From Onishia taeanensis (GTDB lineage Bacteria > Pseudomonadota > Gammaproteobacteria > Pseudomonadales > Halomonadaceae), in assembly GCF_013349955.1 (NCBI RefSeq), contig NZ_JABVXC010000001.1, positions 1 through 64,000 of the forward strand: a stretch of DNA of 64,000 nucleotides. The letters are read 5' to 3'. The notes under the pieces were generated by a model. That model did no database searches and was not told where the DNA came from. It was given only the letters and a program-made list of their open reading frames with translations. Positions within the stretch are counted from its first letter, which is position 1; the number at the start of each line of letters is the position of its first letter. Of this stretch, positions 41,044-50,058 are shown piece after piece. Made by a program: the position numbers and the translations under genes.

Positions 41044-42351
41044 ATGACCAATCTCGAGATCGGCGTGGCAGGCATTGCCATCGCCCTGACCCTGATCGCC
41101 TTACGCGTACCTATCGGCGTGACGCTGGGCCTGGTATCGATCGTCGGCATCAGCCAGATCACCAACTTCTCGATCGCCTGGGGCATGATTTCCGCGACCC
41201 CCTTCGACTTTGCCGGCACCTGGGAGCTGACCGCTGCTCCCATGTTCCTGTTCATGGGCTACCTGTGCACCACCACCAACATGACCCAGGGCCTGTTTCA
41301 GGCCATGCGCCTGTACCTGGCTCGTCTCCCGGGCGGACTGGCGGTGTCCAGCGTCATGGCCTCGGCCTTCTTTGCAGCGGCCTCGGGCTCGAGCGTGGCC
41401 ACCTCGGCGGCCATGTCGCGTATCGCCGTGCCGGAAATGCTCAAGCACAACTATGACCGGGGCCTGGCAACCGGCACCGTGGCGGCCTCTGGCACCCTGG
41501 GATCGTTGATTCCGCCCAGCGTGCTGCTGGTGCTGTACGGCGTTTATGCACAGGTGTCGGTAGGCCAGCTGTTCATGGCCGGCTTCCTGCCCGGCATCGT
41601 CTCGGCGCTGCTCTACATCGTGATGATCATGGTGCGAACCCACCTCAAGCCCAGCCTCGCCGGCCATGCCAACGTGCAGTCGAGCTGGCAGGAGAAGTGG
41701 GACGCGTTCAAGGAAATCTGGCCGCTGCCGCTGCTGATCGGCGCCGTACTGGGCGGTATCTTCAGCGGCATTTTCTCGCCAACCGAGGCGGGTGCCGTCG
41801 GCACCTCCATCGCCGCCTTGATCGCCCTGTCGCGGCGCACGCTGACGGTGGATGCACTCAAGCAGGCGCTGATGCAAACCGCGGTCAGCACCGCCAGCAT
41901 CTTCATTATCCTGATCGGCTCGCTGTTCTTCACCCGCTTCCTGGCCCTGAGCGGTGTGCCCACGGCCTTCTCGGAAATGATCCTCAGTGTCAGCACCGAA
42001 AGCTGGTGGATCATCCTCGCCGTGGCCGTGATCTACCTGGTACTGGGCATGTTCATCGACTCCATCGGGCTACTGCTGCTGACCCTGCCGTTGATCCTGC
42101 CGCTGGTCGAGGGGGCCGACCTGAACCTGGTGTGGTTCGGCATCATCGTCGTCAAGCTGCTCGAGGTCGGCCTGGTCACGCCCCCCATCGGCCTGAACGT
42201 CTACGTCATCAAGGGCGCGCTTGGCAAAAGCGTCACCCTTCAAGAGGTCTTTCGCGGTGTCAGCTGGTTCATCGCCATGGACATCATCGCCCTGCTGCTG
42301 ATCGTGATGATTCCGGCACTCTCGCTTTATCTCCCACAACAAATGTTCTGA
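41044..42351 (+). CDS. TRAP transporter large permease (DctM family)
   Basis: Inner-membrane subunit of 435 residues with about twelve helices. Sodium-coupled. Typical DctM parts are the AASGSSVATSAAMSRIAVPEM segment, GTLGSLIPPSVLLVLYG, FSPTEAGAVGT and LIDSIGLLLLTLP-like region (LGMFIDSIGLLLLTLPLI), followed by GLVTPPIGLNVYVIKG. It sits between dctQ (10 bp) and the amidohydrolase (22 bp) in one operon. Confidence 0.92.
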   Translation: MTNLEIGVAGIAIALTLIALRVPIGVTLGLVSIVGISQITNFSIAWGMISATPFDFAGTWELTAAPMFLFMGYLCTTTNMTQGLFQAMRLYLARLPGGLAVSSVMASAFFAAASGSSVATSAAMSRIAVPEMLKHNYDRGLATGTVAASGTLGSLIPPSVLLVLYGVYAQVSVGQLFMAGFLPGIVSALLYIVMIMVRTHLKPSLAGHANVQSSWQEKWDAFKEIWPLPLLIGAVLGGIFSGIFSPTEAGAVGTSIAALIALSRRTLTVDALKQALMQTAVSTASIFIILIGSLFFTRFLALSGVPTAFSEMILSVSTESWWIILAVAVIYLVLGMFIDSIGLLLLTLPLILPLVEGADLNLVWFGIIVVKLLEVGLVTPPIGLNVYVIKGALGKSVTLQEVFRGVSWFIAMDIIALLLIVMIPALSLYLPQQMF

Positions 42352-42373
42352 TCCGTCAGCTCGAGGAAAAACA

Positions 42374-43615
42374 ATGACGACAACACACGCCACCCGTACA
42401 CGCTTCACCAATGCCAACGTCATCGATACCCGCCAGGGTAAAGTGCTGCCTGACCAACAGGTGCGCATCCAGGATGGCCGCATCGTCGCGATCGGTGCCG
42501 ACCCGCTCGAGGGCGAAGACGATCAGGTCATCGACCTTGAAGGCCGCTATTTGATGCCCGGCCTGGTCGACTCCCATGTGCACGTTACCGCCATCACCCC
42601 GAATTTCGCGCTGCTCGAAACGCTGTCGCCGTTCTATGTGGGGGCAAAGTCCAGCGAGCTGCTGAAAGACATGCTGATGCGCGGCTTTACCAGCGTGCGT
42701 GATGCCGGCGGCGCCGACCATGGCCTGGCCAACGCCGTCGAGGAAGACAGCCTGATCGGCCCACGCCTTCTGTATGCCGGCCGGGCGCTGTCGCAGACCG
42801 GCGGCCACGGCGACATGCGTGGCCCGGGCCAACAGACCTTCGAGGGCTGCTTCTGCTGCTCGGGACTGGGACGTGTCTGCGATGGCGTCAGCGAGGTCCG
42901 CCGCGCCGCTCGGGATGAGATCCGCAAGGGCGCCACTCAGCTCAAGATCATGGCATCCGGCGGCGTCTCCTCCCCCACCGATCGCATCGACAGCACCCAG
43001 TTCTCGCTGGAAGAGATCGACGCCATCGTCGAGGAAGCCACCGCCGCCAACATCCACACCATGGCCCATGCCTATACCGCCCGCGCCATCAACCGGCTGA
43101 TTCCCCGCGGCGTGAAGACCATCGAGCACGGCAACCTGATGGACGAAGAAAGCTGCCGGCTGTTTCTCGAGCACGATGCCTACCTGACGCCGACCTTATC
43201 CACCTACGATGCCCTGGCCCGGGAAGGCGTCGAGGCCGGCATGGCGCCACACCTCCAGCAAAAGGTCTATGACGTGCTGGATGCCGGCGCCAAGGCACTG
43301 GAAATGGCCCAGCACCACGGTGTGAAGATGCTGTACGGCTCTGACCTGTTGGGTCGCATGCAGTGCCACCAGCTCAACGAATTCCTGCTGCGCAAGGAGG
43401 TGGTGCCGGCGGATGACCTGATCCGCGCCGCGACCTGCAACGCCGCCGACGCCTATGGCAACCGTGGGGACTTCGGCGAAGTGATCCCCGGCGCCCGTGG
43501 CGACCTGATCGTGCTGCGTGACAACCCGCTGGACGATATCGCCGTACTGACGCAGCCTGAGCAGCAGTTACTGATGATCATGAAGGGCGGCAAGGTCTAC
43601 AAAAACGTCCTTTAA
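42374..43615 (+). CDS. Metal-dependent amidohydrolase (Xaa-Pro dipeptidase / imidazolonepropionase-like)
   Basis: Cytoplasmic TIM-barrel hydrolase of 413 residues. The metal motif is VDSHVHVTA (near residue 60); the carboxylated-Lys position lies in KIMASGGVSS, with His residues in HTMAHAYTA and KTIEHGNL, and the catalytic Asp in LYGSDLLG. This subfamily cleaves peptide, acyl-amide or cyclic amide bonds, including prolidases that act on organophosphates. It probably hydrolyses the substrate imported by the TRAP system. An unusual Cys-rich stretch, GCFCCSGLGRVC, follows residue 155. Confidence 0.85.
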   Translation: MTTTHATRTRFTNANVIDTRQGKVLPDQQVRIQDGRIVAIGADPLEGEDDQVIDLEGRYLMPGLVDSHVHVTAITPNFALLETLSPFYVGAKSSELLKDMLMRGFTSVRDAGGADHGLANAVEEDSLIGPRLLYAGRALSQTGGHGDMRGPGQQTFEGCFCCSGLGRVCDGVSEVRRAARDEIRKGATQLKIMASGGVSSPTDRIDSTQFSLEEIDAIVEEATAANIHTMAHAYTARAINRLIPRGVKTIEHGNLMDEESCRLFLEHDAYLTPTLSTYDALAREGVEAGMAPHLQQKVYDVLDAGAKALEMAQHHGVKMLYGSDLLGRMQCHQLNEFLLRKEVVPADDLIRAATCNAADAYGNRGDFGEVIPGARGDLIVLRDNPLDDIAVLTQPEQQLLMIMKGGKVYKNVL

Positions 43616-43699
43616 GTCCCATCCTTGGCGGGCGCGTGGCGGATGCCCCACGCGCCCTCAGGGTATCCGCGTGAATTAATGTTGACCCGGCGGTCCCAA

Positions 43700-43859
43700 C
43701 GTGAAAAGATGCATCTCAGTTGGTTAGCAAGTTGAATATAGTCAGTTGTAATCGAAGTCCTTCGGTAGCCCTGGTGTATATCTCCTTTGTTTTACCCACT
43801 ATTTCTCGGGGTATCACCCGGCAACTGTAAGAGCGCTTTTGCGCGTAAGGATATTGAAA
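43700..43859 (+). promoter_or_regulatory. Leader of the second cold-shock gene
   Basis: It shares with the leader at 22.5 kb the blocks AAGATGCATCTC (43706), CTTCGGTAGCCCTGGTGTATATC (43765) shown here only in part, TTGTTTTACCCACT (43788) and a CGGG-GTATCA-CCCG hairpin (43807-43820). The bases between the blocks differ, which indicates selection for these pieces. Confidence 0.6.
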
Positions 43860-44063
43860 ATGGCAACTGGCACAGTTAAGTGGTTCAACGACACTAAAGG
43901 TTTCGGCTTCATTTCTCCGGCAGACGGTGGCGACGACCTGTTCGCACACTTCTCCGAGATCCAGGCAGAAGGCTTCAAGTCTCTGCAGGACGGCCAGGAA
44001 GTTTCCTTTGACGTCACCCAGGGCAAGAAAGGCCTGCAGGCGTCAAACATCAAGGCCATCTAA
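43860..44063 (+). CDS. Cold-shock protein (CspA family), second copy
   Basis: Single cold-shock domain of 67 residues, with KGFGFISP and DLFAHFS RNA-binding motifs. It is nearly identical to the protein at 22227-22433, differing mainly at surface positions (PADGG, AEGF, SLQDGQE) and ending one residue earlier. Leader and terminator are also similar, so the pair arose by duplication of the whole transcription unit. The start gives [18 protein letters not shown] precedes it weakly. Confidence 0.95.
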   Translation: MATGTVKWFNDTKGFGFISPADGGDDLFAHFSEIQAEGFKSLQDGQEVSFDVTQGKKGLQASNIKAI

Positions 44064-44116
44064 ACTCCGACTTCTTGTCGAGATTAGAAAGCCTCTCGAA
44101 CCCTAGGGTTTGAGGT

Positions 44117-44142
44117 ACAAGGCCCGCTTCGGCGGGCCTTGT
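44117..44142 (+). terminator. Terminator of the second cold-shock gene
   Basis: ACAAGGCCCGC and GCGGGCCTTGT form an 11-bp stem with a TTCG tetraloop, followed by TGCGTTTGTGTTTT. Confidence 0.85.
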
Positions 44143-44330
44143 TGCGTTTGTGTTTTAGAAAACGGGTCAGAAAACTGCCCCTGCATAGCGAAAGCAGCGC
44201 CAACGGCTGCGTTTGATAGCCCCACCAGCCAAGACGCCACAGCGTTGAGCCAACCTGTCTTCTTGCGTTAAAGCCCCTCCCAGGCAAATGGTAGAATCGA
44301 CCTCTAAGCGTGACGCTACTCAGGACGCCC

Positions 44331-44921
44331 ATGACGATCGACACCACCCATATCAATCAGCAAATGACCCATTTTGACGGTCACCAGGAAATCTGGCTGT
44401 TCGGCTATGGCTCATTGATCTGGAAAGCCGACTTTCCTTACCTGGAACGTCGCCCGGCGCATATTCGCGGCTGGGTGCGCCGCTTCTGGCAAGGCTCCCA
44501 CGACCATCGCGGCACACCCGAAGCCCCGGGGCGCGTGGCGACCCTGGTGCGCGCCCCAGATGCCATCTGCCACGGCATGGCCTATCGCATCACGCCGGAA
44601 ACCCTCGGCCCTCTCGATGTGCGGGAGAAGAACGGCTATCTGCGCGTGGTCACCGAACTGCACTTCGATGATGCCCATGAAGACAGTCGAGCCAGCGAGT
44701 CGGCGGAAGGCCTGGTCTATCTCGCCACCGAAGACAACGCCGCCTTTCTCGGCGACGCGCCCCATGACGCCATCGCCCGCCAGATTGCCATGGCCCAAGG
44801 GGCCAGCGGCCCGAACCGCGACTACCTGCTCAACCTGGCGGCAGCGCTGGAGCGGCTAGGCCATCACGATGAGCATGTGGTCTCGCTGGCACGCCACCTC
44901 GATGGGAAAATCGCCGGCTGA
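44331..44921 (+). CDS. Glutathione-specific gamma-glutamylcyclotransferase, ChaC family
   Basis: A 196-residue cytoplasmic enzyme cleaving glutathione to 5-oxoproline and Cys-Gly. The substrate-binding loop GYGSLIW is at residues 25-31, the catalytic Glu is in VREKNGY (residue 99), and RRFWQGSHDHRGTPEAPGRV marks ChaC. The start 44331 has CAGGA upstream; the alternative GTG at 44310 lacks support. A second, smaller cyclotransferase-family gene lies 57 bp downstream, which suggests a common role in gamma-glutamyl turnover. Confidence 0.9.
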   Translation: MTIDTTHINQQMTHFDGHQEIWLFGYGSLIWKADFPYLERRPAHIRGWVRRFWQGSHDHRGTPEAPGRVATLVRAPDAICHGMAYRITPETLGPLDVREKNGYLRVVTELHFDDAHEDSRASESAEGLVYLATEDNAAFLGDAPHDAIARQIAMAQGASGPNRDYLLNLAAALERLGHHDEHVVSLARHLDGKIAG

Positions 44922-44978
44922 GAGGCCGCACCGCCTTTCAGATATGACACCAAGCCACTCGTGAATTTCAGGTGAGCC

Positions 44979-45386
44979 ATGTCCTCTCCCGCCATCGCCA
45001 TTCAGCGCACGCCACTGGTCGCCGTCTACGGCACCCTGAAGCGTGGCCTGCGCAACCACCACTGGTTGGAGGGCGCCGAGTTCGTCGGTAAAGACACCCT
45101 GACGACCGCCACTCTCTACGATCTGGGCCCCTACCCTGGCGCCAGGCTCGAGCCTTCTCGCGGGATCGACATCGAGGTATTCCGGGTCGATAGCCGCTGC
45201 ATGACCGGCCTCGATCGGCTGGAAGACTACCGGGTTCGTGCGCCGCACTCCGGCACCTACGACCGCATCGTCCACGACACCGCCTTCGGCCCGGCCTGGC
45301 TGTATCTTTACAACCTCGACGTGACCGGCTATCCGGCGATTCGCCAAGGCGGCTGGTCGCCCAGCGATAAATCGTCCAGCAATTAG
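44979..45386 (+). CDS. Gamma-glutamylcyclotransferase-like (AIG2/GGACT) family protein
   Basis: A 135-residue protein. The family loop [17 protein letters not shown] begins near residue 13, followed by [10 protein letters not shown], and LDRLEDYRV bears the expected acidic residue. Members act on gamma-glutamyl-amine or small cyclic amide substrates. It probably forms a transcription unit with the ChaC-type gene upstream. AGGTGAGCC before the ATG is a weak ribosome site. The exact substrate cannot be told from the sequence. Confidence 0.82.
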   Translation: MSSPAIAIQRTPLVAVYGTLKRGLRNHHWLEGAEFVGKDTLTTATLYDLGPYPGARLEPSRGIDIEVFRVDSRCMTGLDRLEDYRVRAPHSGTYDRIVHDTAFGPAWLYLYNLDVTGYPAIRQGGWSPSDKSSSN

Positions 45387-45577
45387 GCAAGCCTGACGGC
45401 AACGACAGCATCGCTCTCAAGCGGGATATAGGGATGATCCCCGACGCGGCGGCGACGGGAATGATAGAATATCGCGCCCGTTTTGGCCCGGCGCGGCTGG
45501 CAGGTGGATCCAATCGCGCCGCGCACTCCTGGCTTCTGCGTGCAACCCACGATCCCGAACCCTCCAAGAGACGCGTC

Positions 45578-46807
45578 ATGATCGCAACCCTTAACACCCT
45601 CTTCCGCCCCCTGCAGCGGATAGGGCTGATCGCTCAAATTGCCATCGGCATCGTCTGCGGCATCCTGCTGGCTACCACCTCACCCGATCTCGCCCAGTCG
45701 GCGTCACTGCTGGGGCAAGTGTTCATTTCTGCCCTCAAGGCCGTGGCACCGATTCTGGTCTTCGTCTTGGTCACGGCGGCCATCGCCAGCCATCAGCGCG
45801 GCCAGCAGACCCATATCCGCGGGGTGCTGGTGCTTTATCTGATCGGCACGCTGGCGGCCGCGCTGGTCGCCGTGGTGGCGAGCTTCGCTTTCCCGACCAC
45901 CCTGACACTGGACGCTCCTCAGGCCACCGGCAACCCGCCCGGTGGAGTCGATGAGATCCTCAAGAACCTGGTATTGAGCGCCGTCGACAATCCGGTCAGC
46001 GCGCTGATGAACGCCAACTTCATCGCCATTCTGGTCTGGTCGGCCGGCCTTGGCCTGACGCTGCGCCAGGCAAGCGATAGCACCCGCGCCCTGCTCGCAG
46101 ACCTTGCTGATGCGGTATCGCAGATCATTCGCCTGGTGATCCGCCTGGCGCCGCTGGGCATCTTCGGCCTGGTGGCCGGCACGCTTGCCACCGCTGGCCT
46201 CGGTGCACTGCTCGATTACGGCCAGCTACTGCTGGTGATCGTCGGCTGCATGCTGTTCGTGGCACTGGTGACCAACCCGCTGATCGTGTTCCTGAAGACT
46301 CGCCGCAATCCCTATCCGCTGGTCTTCGCCTGCCTGCGTGGCAGCGCCATCACTGCCTTCTTTACCCGTAGCTCGGCGGCCAACATTCCGGTCAACCTGG
46401 AGCTGTGCAAGCGCCTTGACCTGCACGCCGATACCTATTCGATCTCGATCCCGCTGGGCGCCACCATCAACATGTCCGGCGCGGCGATCACCATCACCGT
46501 GATCACGCTGGCCGCCGCCCATACCCTGGGCATCAGCGTCGACTTCGCCACCGCCCTGCTGCTTTGCATCGTCTCGGCGCTGGCCGCCTGCGGCGTCTCC
46601 GGCGTGGCCGGCGGCTCACTGCTGATCATTCCCATGGCCGCCAACCTGTTCGGCATTTCCACCGACGTGGCCATGCAGGTCGTGGCGATTGGCTTTGTGA
46701 TCAGCGTGGTGCAGGATTCAACCGAAACGGCGCTTAACTCCTCCACTGACGTGCTGTTCACCGCCGCCGCCTGCCGGGCCGGTGACGCGGCCACCGAGCG
46801 CGACTGA
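45578..46807 (+). CDS. sstT: Serine/threonine:sodium symporter SstT
   Basis: Inner-membrane symporter of 409 residues in the dicarboxylate/amino-acid:cation family. SstT markers are [21 protein letters not shown], the [18 protein letters not shown] segment, [14 protein letters not shown] and [19 protein letters not shown], and the end [20 protein letters not shown]. It imports serine and threonine with sodium. The start 45578 fits the family length; upstream in-frame sequence is not conserved. Convergent with the aminotransferase gene. Confidence 0.94.
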   Translation: MIATLNTLFRPLQRIGLIAQIAIGIVCGILLATTSPDLAQSASLLGQVFISALKAVAPILVFVLVTAAIASHQRGQQTHIRGVLVLYLIGTLAAALVAVVASFAFPTTLTLDAPQATGNPPGGVDEILKNLVLSAVDNPVSALMNANFIAILVWSAGLGLTLRQASDSTRALLADLADAVSQIIRLVIRLAPLGIFGLVAGTLATAGLGALLDYGQLLLVIVGCMLFVALVTNPLIVFLKTRRNPYPLVFACLRGSAITAFFTRSSAANIPVNLELCKRLDLHADTYSISIPLGATINMSGAAITITVITLAAAHTLGISVDFATALLLCIVSALAACGVSGVAGGSLLIIPMAANLFGISTDVAMQVVAIGFVISVVQDSTETALNSSTDVLFTAAACRAGDAATERD

Positions 46808-46848
46808 ACCGCCCGCCCCGCTTCCAGCGTCGGCTCTGGAACGAAAAA

Positions 46849-46876
46849 CCCCGCCATGGCAGACGCCATGGCGGGG
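46849..46876. terminator. Bidirectional terminator between sstT and the aminotransferase gene
   Basis: A 12-bp perfect stem CCCCGCCATGGC/GCCATGGCGGGG with loop AGAC. An AAAAA run on the left side gives the leftward transcript a U tract; the rightward transcript has TAGAAA. Confidence 0.85.
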
Positions 46877-46899
46877 TAGAAACGCCCATCCGACAGTGC

Positions 46900-48150
46900 T
46901 CAGGCCGGACTGCCGGCCTCGGTCTGGTCGGTCTCAGCGTCCAGGCCCTTACCTTCCAAGCCCTTGCTTTCCAAGCTCTTGTCTTCCAAGCGCTGGCAAA
47001 GCGCTGCCATTCTGTCGACCGCCTGCATCAGCACCTCGTCCGGCACCGTCAGTGCCACCCGAATCAGGGTCGTGGCGCTATCGCCGAAGGAGGCACCCGG
47101 CATCACTGCGACCCCTTGTTCTTCGAGCAGTCGCCAGGCGAAGGCCTCGCCGTCGAGACCGGTCTTCGCGACATCGATCATCAGAAACATGCCACCCTGG
47201 GGCAGGCTCGACGACAGCGCAGGTACCTGGCCGACGGCCTCGTGCAGCAGCTTGGCACGTCGGCCCAGGGCTTCACAGAGGCGATCGGCGGTGTCGAAAT
47301 GCTGGCGCAGGGCCGCCTCGGTCATGTCGGCGATGAACGGCTGGTTGCCGAACAGCATGGTTTCCGAGATCGGCAGCAGACGCCGCGAGAACTCCACCGG
47401 ACCGATGGACCAGCCGCTGCGGAAACCGGTGGCCGCATGGCTCTTGGAGATCGAGGACACCACCACGGTGCGCTCGCGAAGCGCCTCGATTTCCAGCGGC
47501 GAGACGAAATCGCCGTCGAAGATCAGCGCCTCGTACACCTCATCGCAGAGGATCCACAGATCGTTCTCGATGCACAGCTTGCCCAACTGCTCCAGCGTCT
47601 CGCGATCCAGCACCGCCCCCGTAGGATTGTGCGGCGTATTGAGCATCAGCACCCGGCTTTCCGGGGTGATGGCGGCGGCCAGATCGTCCGGCTGCATGAT
47701 GAAGTCGTGCTCCATGCGGAGCGGCACCGGCTGCAGATGTGCCCCTGCCGCACGAATCACCCCTTCATAGGTGGCATAGTACGGATCGCCGCTCAGCACG
47801 CCATCGCCCTCACCGGCCAGCGCCAGGATCACCGCGAACAGCGCGGTCTGGGTACCGGGGAAGCACAGCACGTTCTCTTCGCCGATGCCGGGGAAGCGCG
47901 GCGCATAGCTCTCGATCAGCGCATCCACCAGTCCCGGCTCACCGCGCCCGTTGGAATAGCGCGTGCGCCCGGCCCGCAGGGCATCGATGCAGTGCTCGAC
48001 CAGGGCCGGGTCGGTGGTGATATCCGGCTCGCCGATGCTCAATTCGATGAGTTCTTCGCCCTTGGCCTGGCGCGCTCTGGCGGCGTTGTGTACCGCCCAT
48101 TTGTCGCCACCGAGGTCATACAGGCGATCGGTAATCGATGCATAGCGCAT
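46900..48150 (-). CDS. Class I/II pyridoxal-phosphate aminotransferase
   Basis: A 416-residue PLP enzyme. LNTPHNPTGAVL, CDEVYEAL (cofactor Asp and Tyr) and SISKSHAATGFRSGW with the Schiff-base Lys are present. It belongs to the AspC/ArcT-like group; substrate not defined. Next to a TetR regulator (10 bp upstream), an amino-acid ABC transporter and a hydroxyacid dehydrogenase, it is probably catabolic. The last 30 residues carry four 5-residue repeats (LEDKS, LESKG, LEGKG, LDAET) not expected in the family. Confidence 0.88.
   Translation of the reverse strand: MRYASITDRLYDLGGDKWAVHNAARARQAKGEELIELSIGEPDITTDPALVEHCIDALRAGRTRYSNGRGEPGLVDALIESYAPRFPGIGEENVLCFPGTQTALFAVILALAGEGDGVLSGDPYYATYEGVIRAAGAHLQPVPLRMEHDFIMQPDDLAAAITPESRVLMLNTPHNPTGAVLDRETLEQLGKLCIENDLWILCDEVYEALIFDGDFVSPLEIEALRERTVVVSSISKSHAATGFRSGWSIGPVEFSRRLLPISETMLFGNQPFIADMTEAALRQHFDTADRLCEALGRRAKLLHEAVGQVPALSSSLPQGGMFLMIDVAKTGLDGEAFAWRLLEEQGVAVMPGASFGDSATTLIRVALTVPDEVLMQAVDRMAALCQRLEDKSLESKGLEGKGLDAETDQTEAGSPA
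46948..46992 (-). repeat. Three imperfect 15-bp tandem repeats at the aminotransferase C-terminus
   Basis: Units of the form CTTGCTTTCCAAGCT occur three times in a row and encode the LExKG pentads on the minus strand, in frame. Confidence 0.75.
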
Positions 48151-48160
48151 GAGACGTTTC

Positions 48161-48847
48161 CTATCGTGTTACGTGTTGAGAAGACATTGAGGGGGCGTCG
48201 ATATGCTGCATCAGGGTATTGGCCGGCAGGGCGAGGATGCCCTCCGCCGCACTCAGCGCAATCCTTGGCAGCAGCGCCGTGTCATAAAGGCCGTGCCCGA
48301 GCCCGCCTTCCAGCCACAGGCCATCGATCAGTGCGTTCAACGCAATGGCGTAATGCTGGCAGGTGACAGGGTCCGCGGGGCGCTTGAGCACCAGCAGCAG
48401 CGGGTGAATCAGCGTTTCCAGCAGGACCAGGAATTCGCGATAGCTCTCACGGTGAATGTCGGCATAGTCTGGCTCGGTCCGGACACGCCCGATGAAGGTG
48501 GCCCATAGCGCCACCTTGCGGGGCGACAGGTTGGGCGCCGTCACGTTGGCGACGATGAAGCGGGCCAGGCGCTGCTCGGGCGCTGCACCGCCCTGCTCGG
48601 CAGCCTCATCGGCTTCGCTGGTCAGTTGCCCGATCAGGTAGCCGTAGGCGGCACTCACCATCGCATCCTTGGAGCCGAAGTAATGACGGATCAGCCCCGC
48701 CGTCACGTCCGCTCGCTCGGCCACGCGACGGGCGCTGGCACCGTTCATGCCGTACTCGGCCACACAGTCCAGGGTCGCTTCCAGCAAGCTGCGCCGCCGG
48801 GCGTCCATGGACCAACGCTGAAATGATTTCCTGCTCATAGTCCCCAT
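48161..48847 (-). CDS. TetR-family regulator, BetI-like
   Basis: A 228-residue TetR repressor. The helix-turn-helix reads SARRVAERADVTAGLIRHYF (residues 40-59) and the C-terminal domain is of the BetI type (ATFIGRVRTEPDYADIHRES). I placed the start at 48847 (MGTMSRKS); ATG 48838 is an equally possible start and neither has a strong ribosome site. It is upstream of the aminotransferase and divergent from the amino-acid ABC transporter. Two palindromes lie between them. Confidence 0.82.
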   Translation of the reverse strand: MGTMSRKSFQRWSMDARRRSLLEATLDCVAEYGMNGASARRVAERADVTAGLIRHYFGSKDAMVSAAYGYLIGQLTSEADEAAEQGGAAPEQRLARFIVANVTAPNLSPRKVALWATFIGRVRTEPDYADIHRESYREFLVLLETLIHPLLLVLKRPADPVTCQHYAIALNALIDGLWLEGGLGHGLYDTALLPRIALSAAEGILALPANTLMQHIDAPSMSSQHVTR

Positions 48848-48957
48848 CGTTTCCGGTAAGAAGACCCCACCTTGGCGCTTTTCGTAGCTCATCGACCAGA
48901 TCGCCAAGGCAGGTCTCATGGGCGCCGCGATATAACTCAAGCATCTGAAAGCCATCA

Positions 48958-48976
48958 ATATTTCACTAAGAAATAT
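48958..48976. promoter_or_regulatory. Operator-like palindrome 1
   Basis: ATATTTC-ACTAA-GAAATAT, a perfect 7-bp inverted repeat with 5-bp spacer, in the divergent region between the TetR gene and the ABC operon. Confidence 0.5.
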
Positions 48977-49060
48977 GGCGTGACAGCCGCCGAACCGACA
49001 GCGTTGAATTAGCCTTTCGTTTAATATTGAGGCTTTGAATCTCGCTGTACTTGGCTTACA

Positions 49061-49078
49061 GTTATACTTTCGTATAAC
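49061..49078. promoter_or_regulatory. Operator-like palindrome 2 (TetR site candidate)
   Basis: GTTATAC-TTTC-GTATAAC, a perfect 7-bp inverted repeat with 4-bp spacer. It overlaps a TATAAC -10-like box upstream of the ABC transporter genes. Confidence 0.6.
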
Positions 49079-49162
49079 AAGGAACTAATTGCAAGCGCCT
49101 GCTAAATGACGACATTTCCCCCTCCAGGAGGCAGATGGGCGCCCCCAGAGACGAGAGAATCA

Positions 49163-49933
49163 ATGGCAAACGAACCTGCAATAGAGATACGCGACCTGCG
49201 CAAGCGATTCGGCTCCCTCGAGGTCCTGAAGGGCATTTCCCTGACCGCCGGCCAGGGCGATATCGTCGCCATCATTGGCGGCTCGGGCTCGGGTAAATCG
49301 ACGCTGCTGAGATGCATCAACCTGCTGGAACGCCCGACATCGGGCGAGGTAGCGATTCAAGGCGAAACCTATCGCATGCGAGCCTCTCGCCATGGCGACC
49401 TGGAAATCGCCGACCGCCGTCAGGTCCAGCGCATCCGCGCCCACCTCGGCATGGTCTTTCAGAACTTCAACCTCTGGCCGCACCGCACGGTGCTGGAAAA
49501 CGTCATCGAGGTACCCATCCACGTACTGGGCATGAAGCGCGACGAGGCCGTTCACCGCGCCGAGAAGCTGCTCGACCGCGTCGGGCTTGGCAGCAAGCAG
49601 TCGATGTATCCGGGCTTCATGTCCGGCGGGCAGCAGCAACGCGCCGCCATTGCCCGGGTGCTGGCGGTCGATCCGCTGGCCATGTTGTTCGATGAACCCA
49701 CCTCGGCGCTCGACCCGGAGCTGGTCGGCGAGGTGCTATCCGTGATCCGCGATCTGGCCGCCGAGCAGCGCACCATGATGCTGGTGACCCACGAGATGGC
49801 CTTCGCACGAGACGTGGCAAGCCACGTGGTGTTCCTCCGAGAAGGCGTCATCGAAGAGCAGGGCCCACCCGAGCAGATCTTCGGCGATCCCCGGTCGCCG
49901 CACTTGAAGCAGTTCATCAGTTCGGTGGCCTGA
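49163..49933 (+). CDS. Polar amino-acid ABC transporter, ATP-binding protein
   Basis: A 256-residue ATPase of the HisP/GlnQ type. Walker A GGSGSGKST (about residues 38-46), Q loop VFQNFNLWPH, ABC signature MSGGQQQR and Walker B LAMLFDEPTSALDP are complete. It energises the two permeases downstream. Start at 49163 has GAGAGA just upstream. A better AGGAGG at 49125 lies too far away and points at an out-of-frame ATG. First gene of the transporter operon. Confidence 0.92.
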   Translation: MANEPAIEIRDLRKRFGSLEVLKGISLTAGQGDIVAIIGGSGSGKSTLLRCINLLERPTSGEVAIQGETYRMRASRHGDLEIADRRQVQRIRAHLGMVFQNFNLWPHRTVLENVIEVPIHVLGMKRDEAVHRAEKLLDRVGLGSKQSMYPGFMSGGQQQRAAIARVLAVDPLAMLFDEPTSALDPELVGEVLSVIRDLAAEQRTMMLVTHEMAFARDVASHVVFLREGVIEEQGPPEQIFGDPRSPHLKQFISSVA

Positions 49934-50058
49934 CCGCCGGCCTTTCTTTATCAACACAGCTTTATCAACGACGGCGTCATAAACGACACGCGTAAACACC
50001 CTAAACGGCAGATGTAACCCGTCTGCCAAGAACGCCTAAAACAAGAGAGGTAATCCCC

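Noticed and set aside
49125..49137. A strong AGGAGG followed by ATG at 49135
   Set aside because: This ATG is out of frame with the ABC ATPase, and its frame gives an unrelated short Arg-rich peptide.
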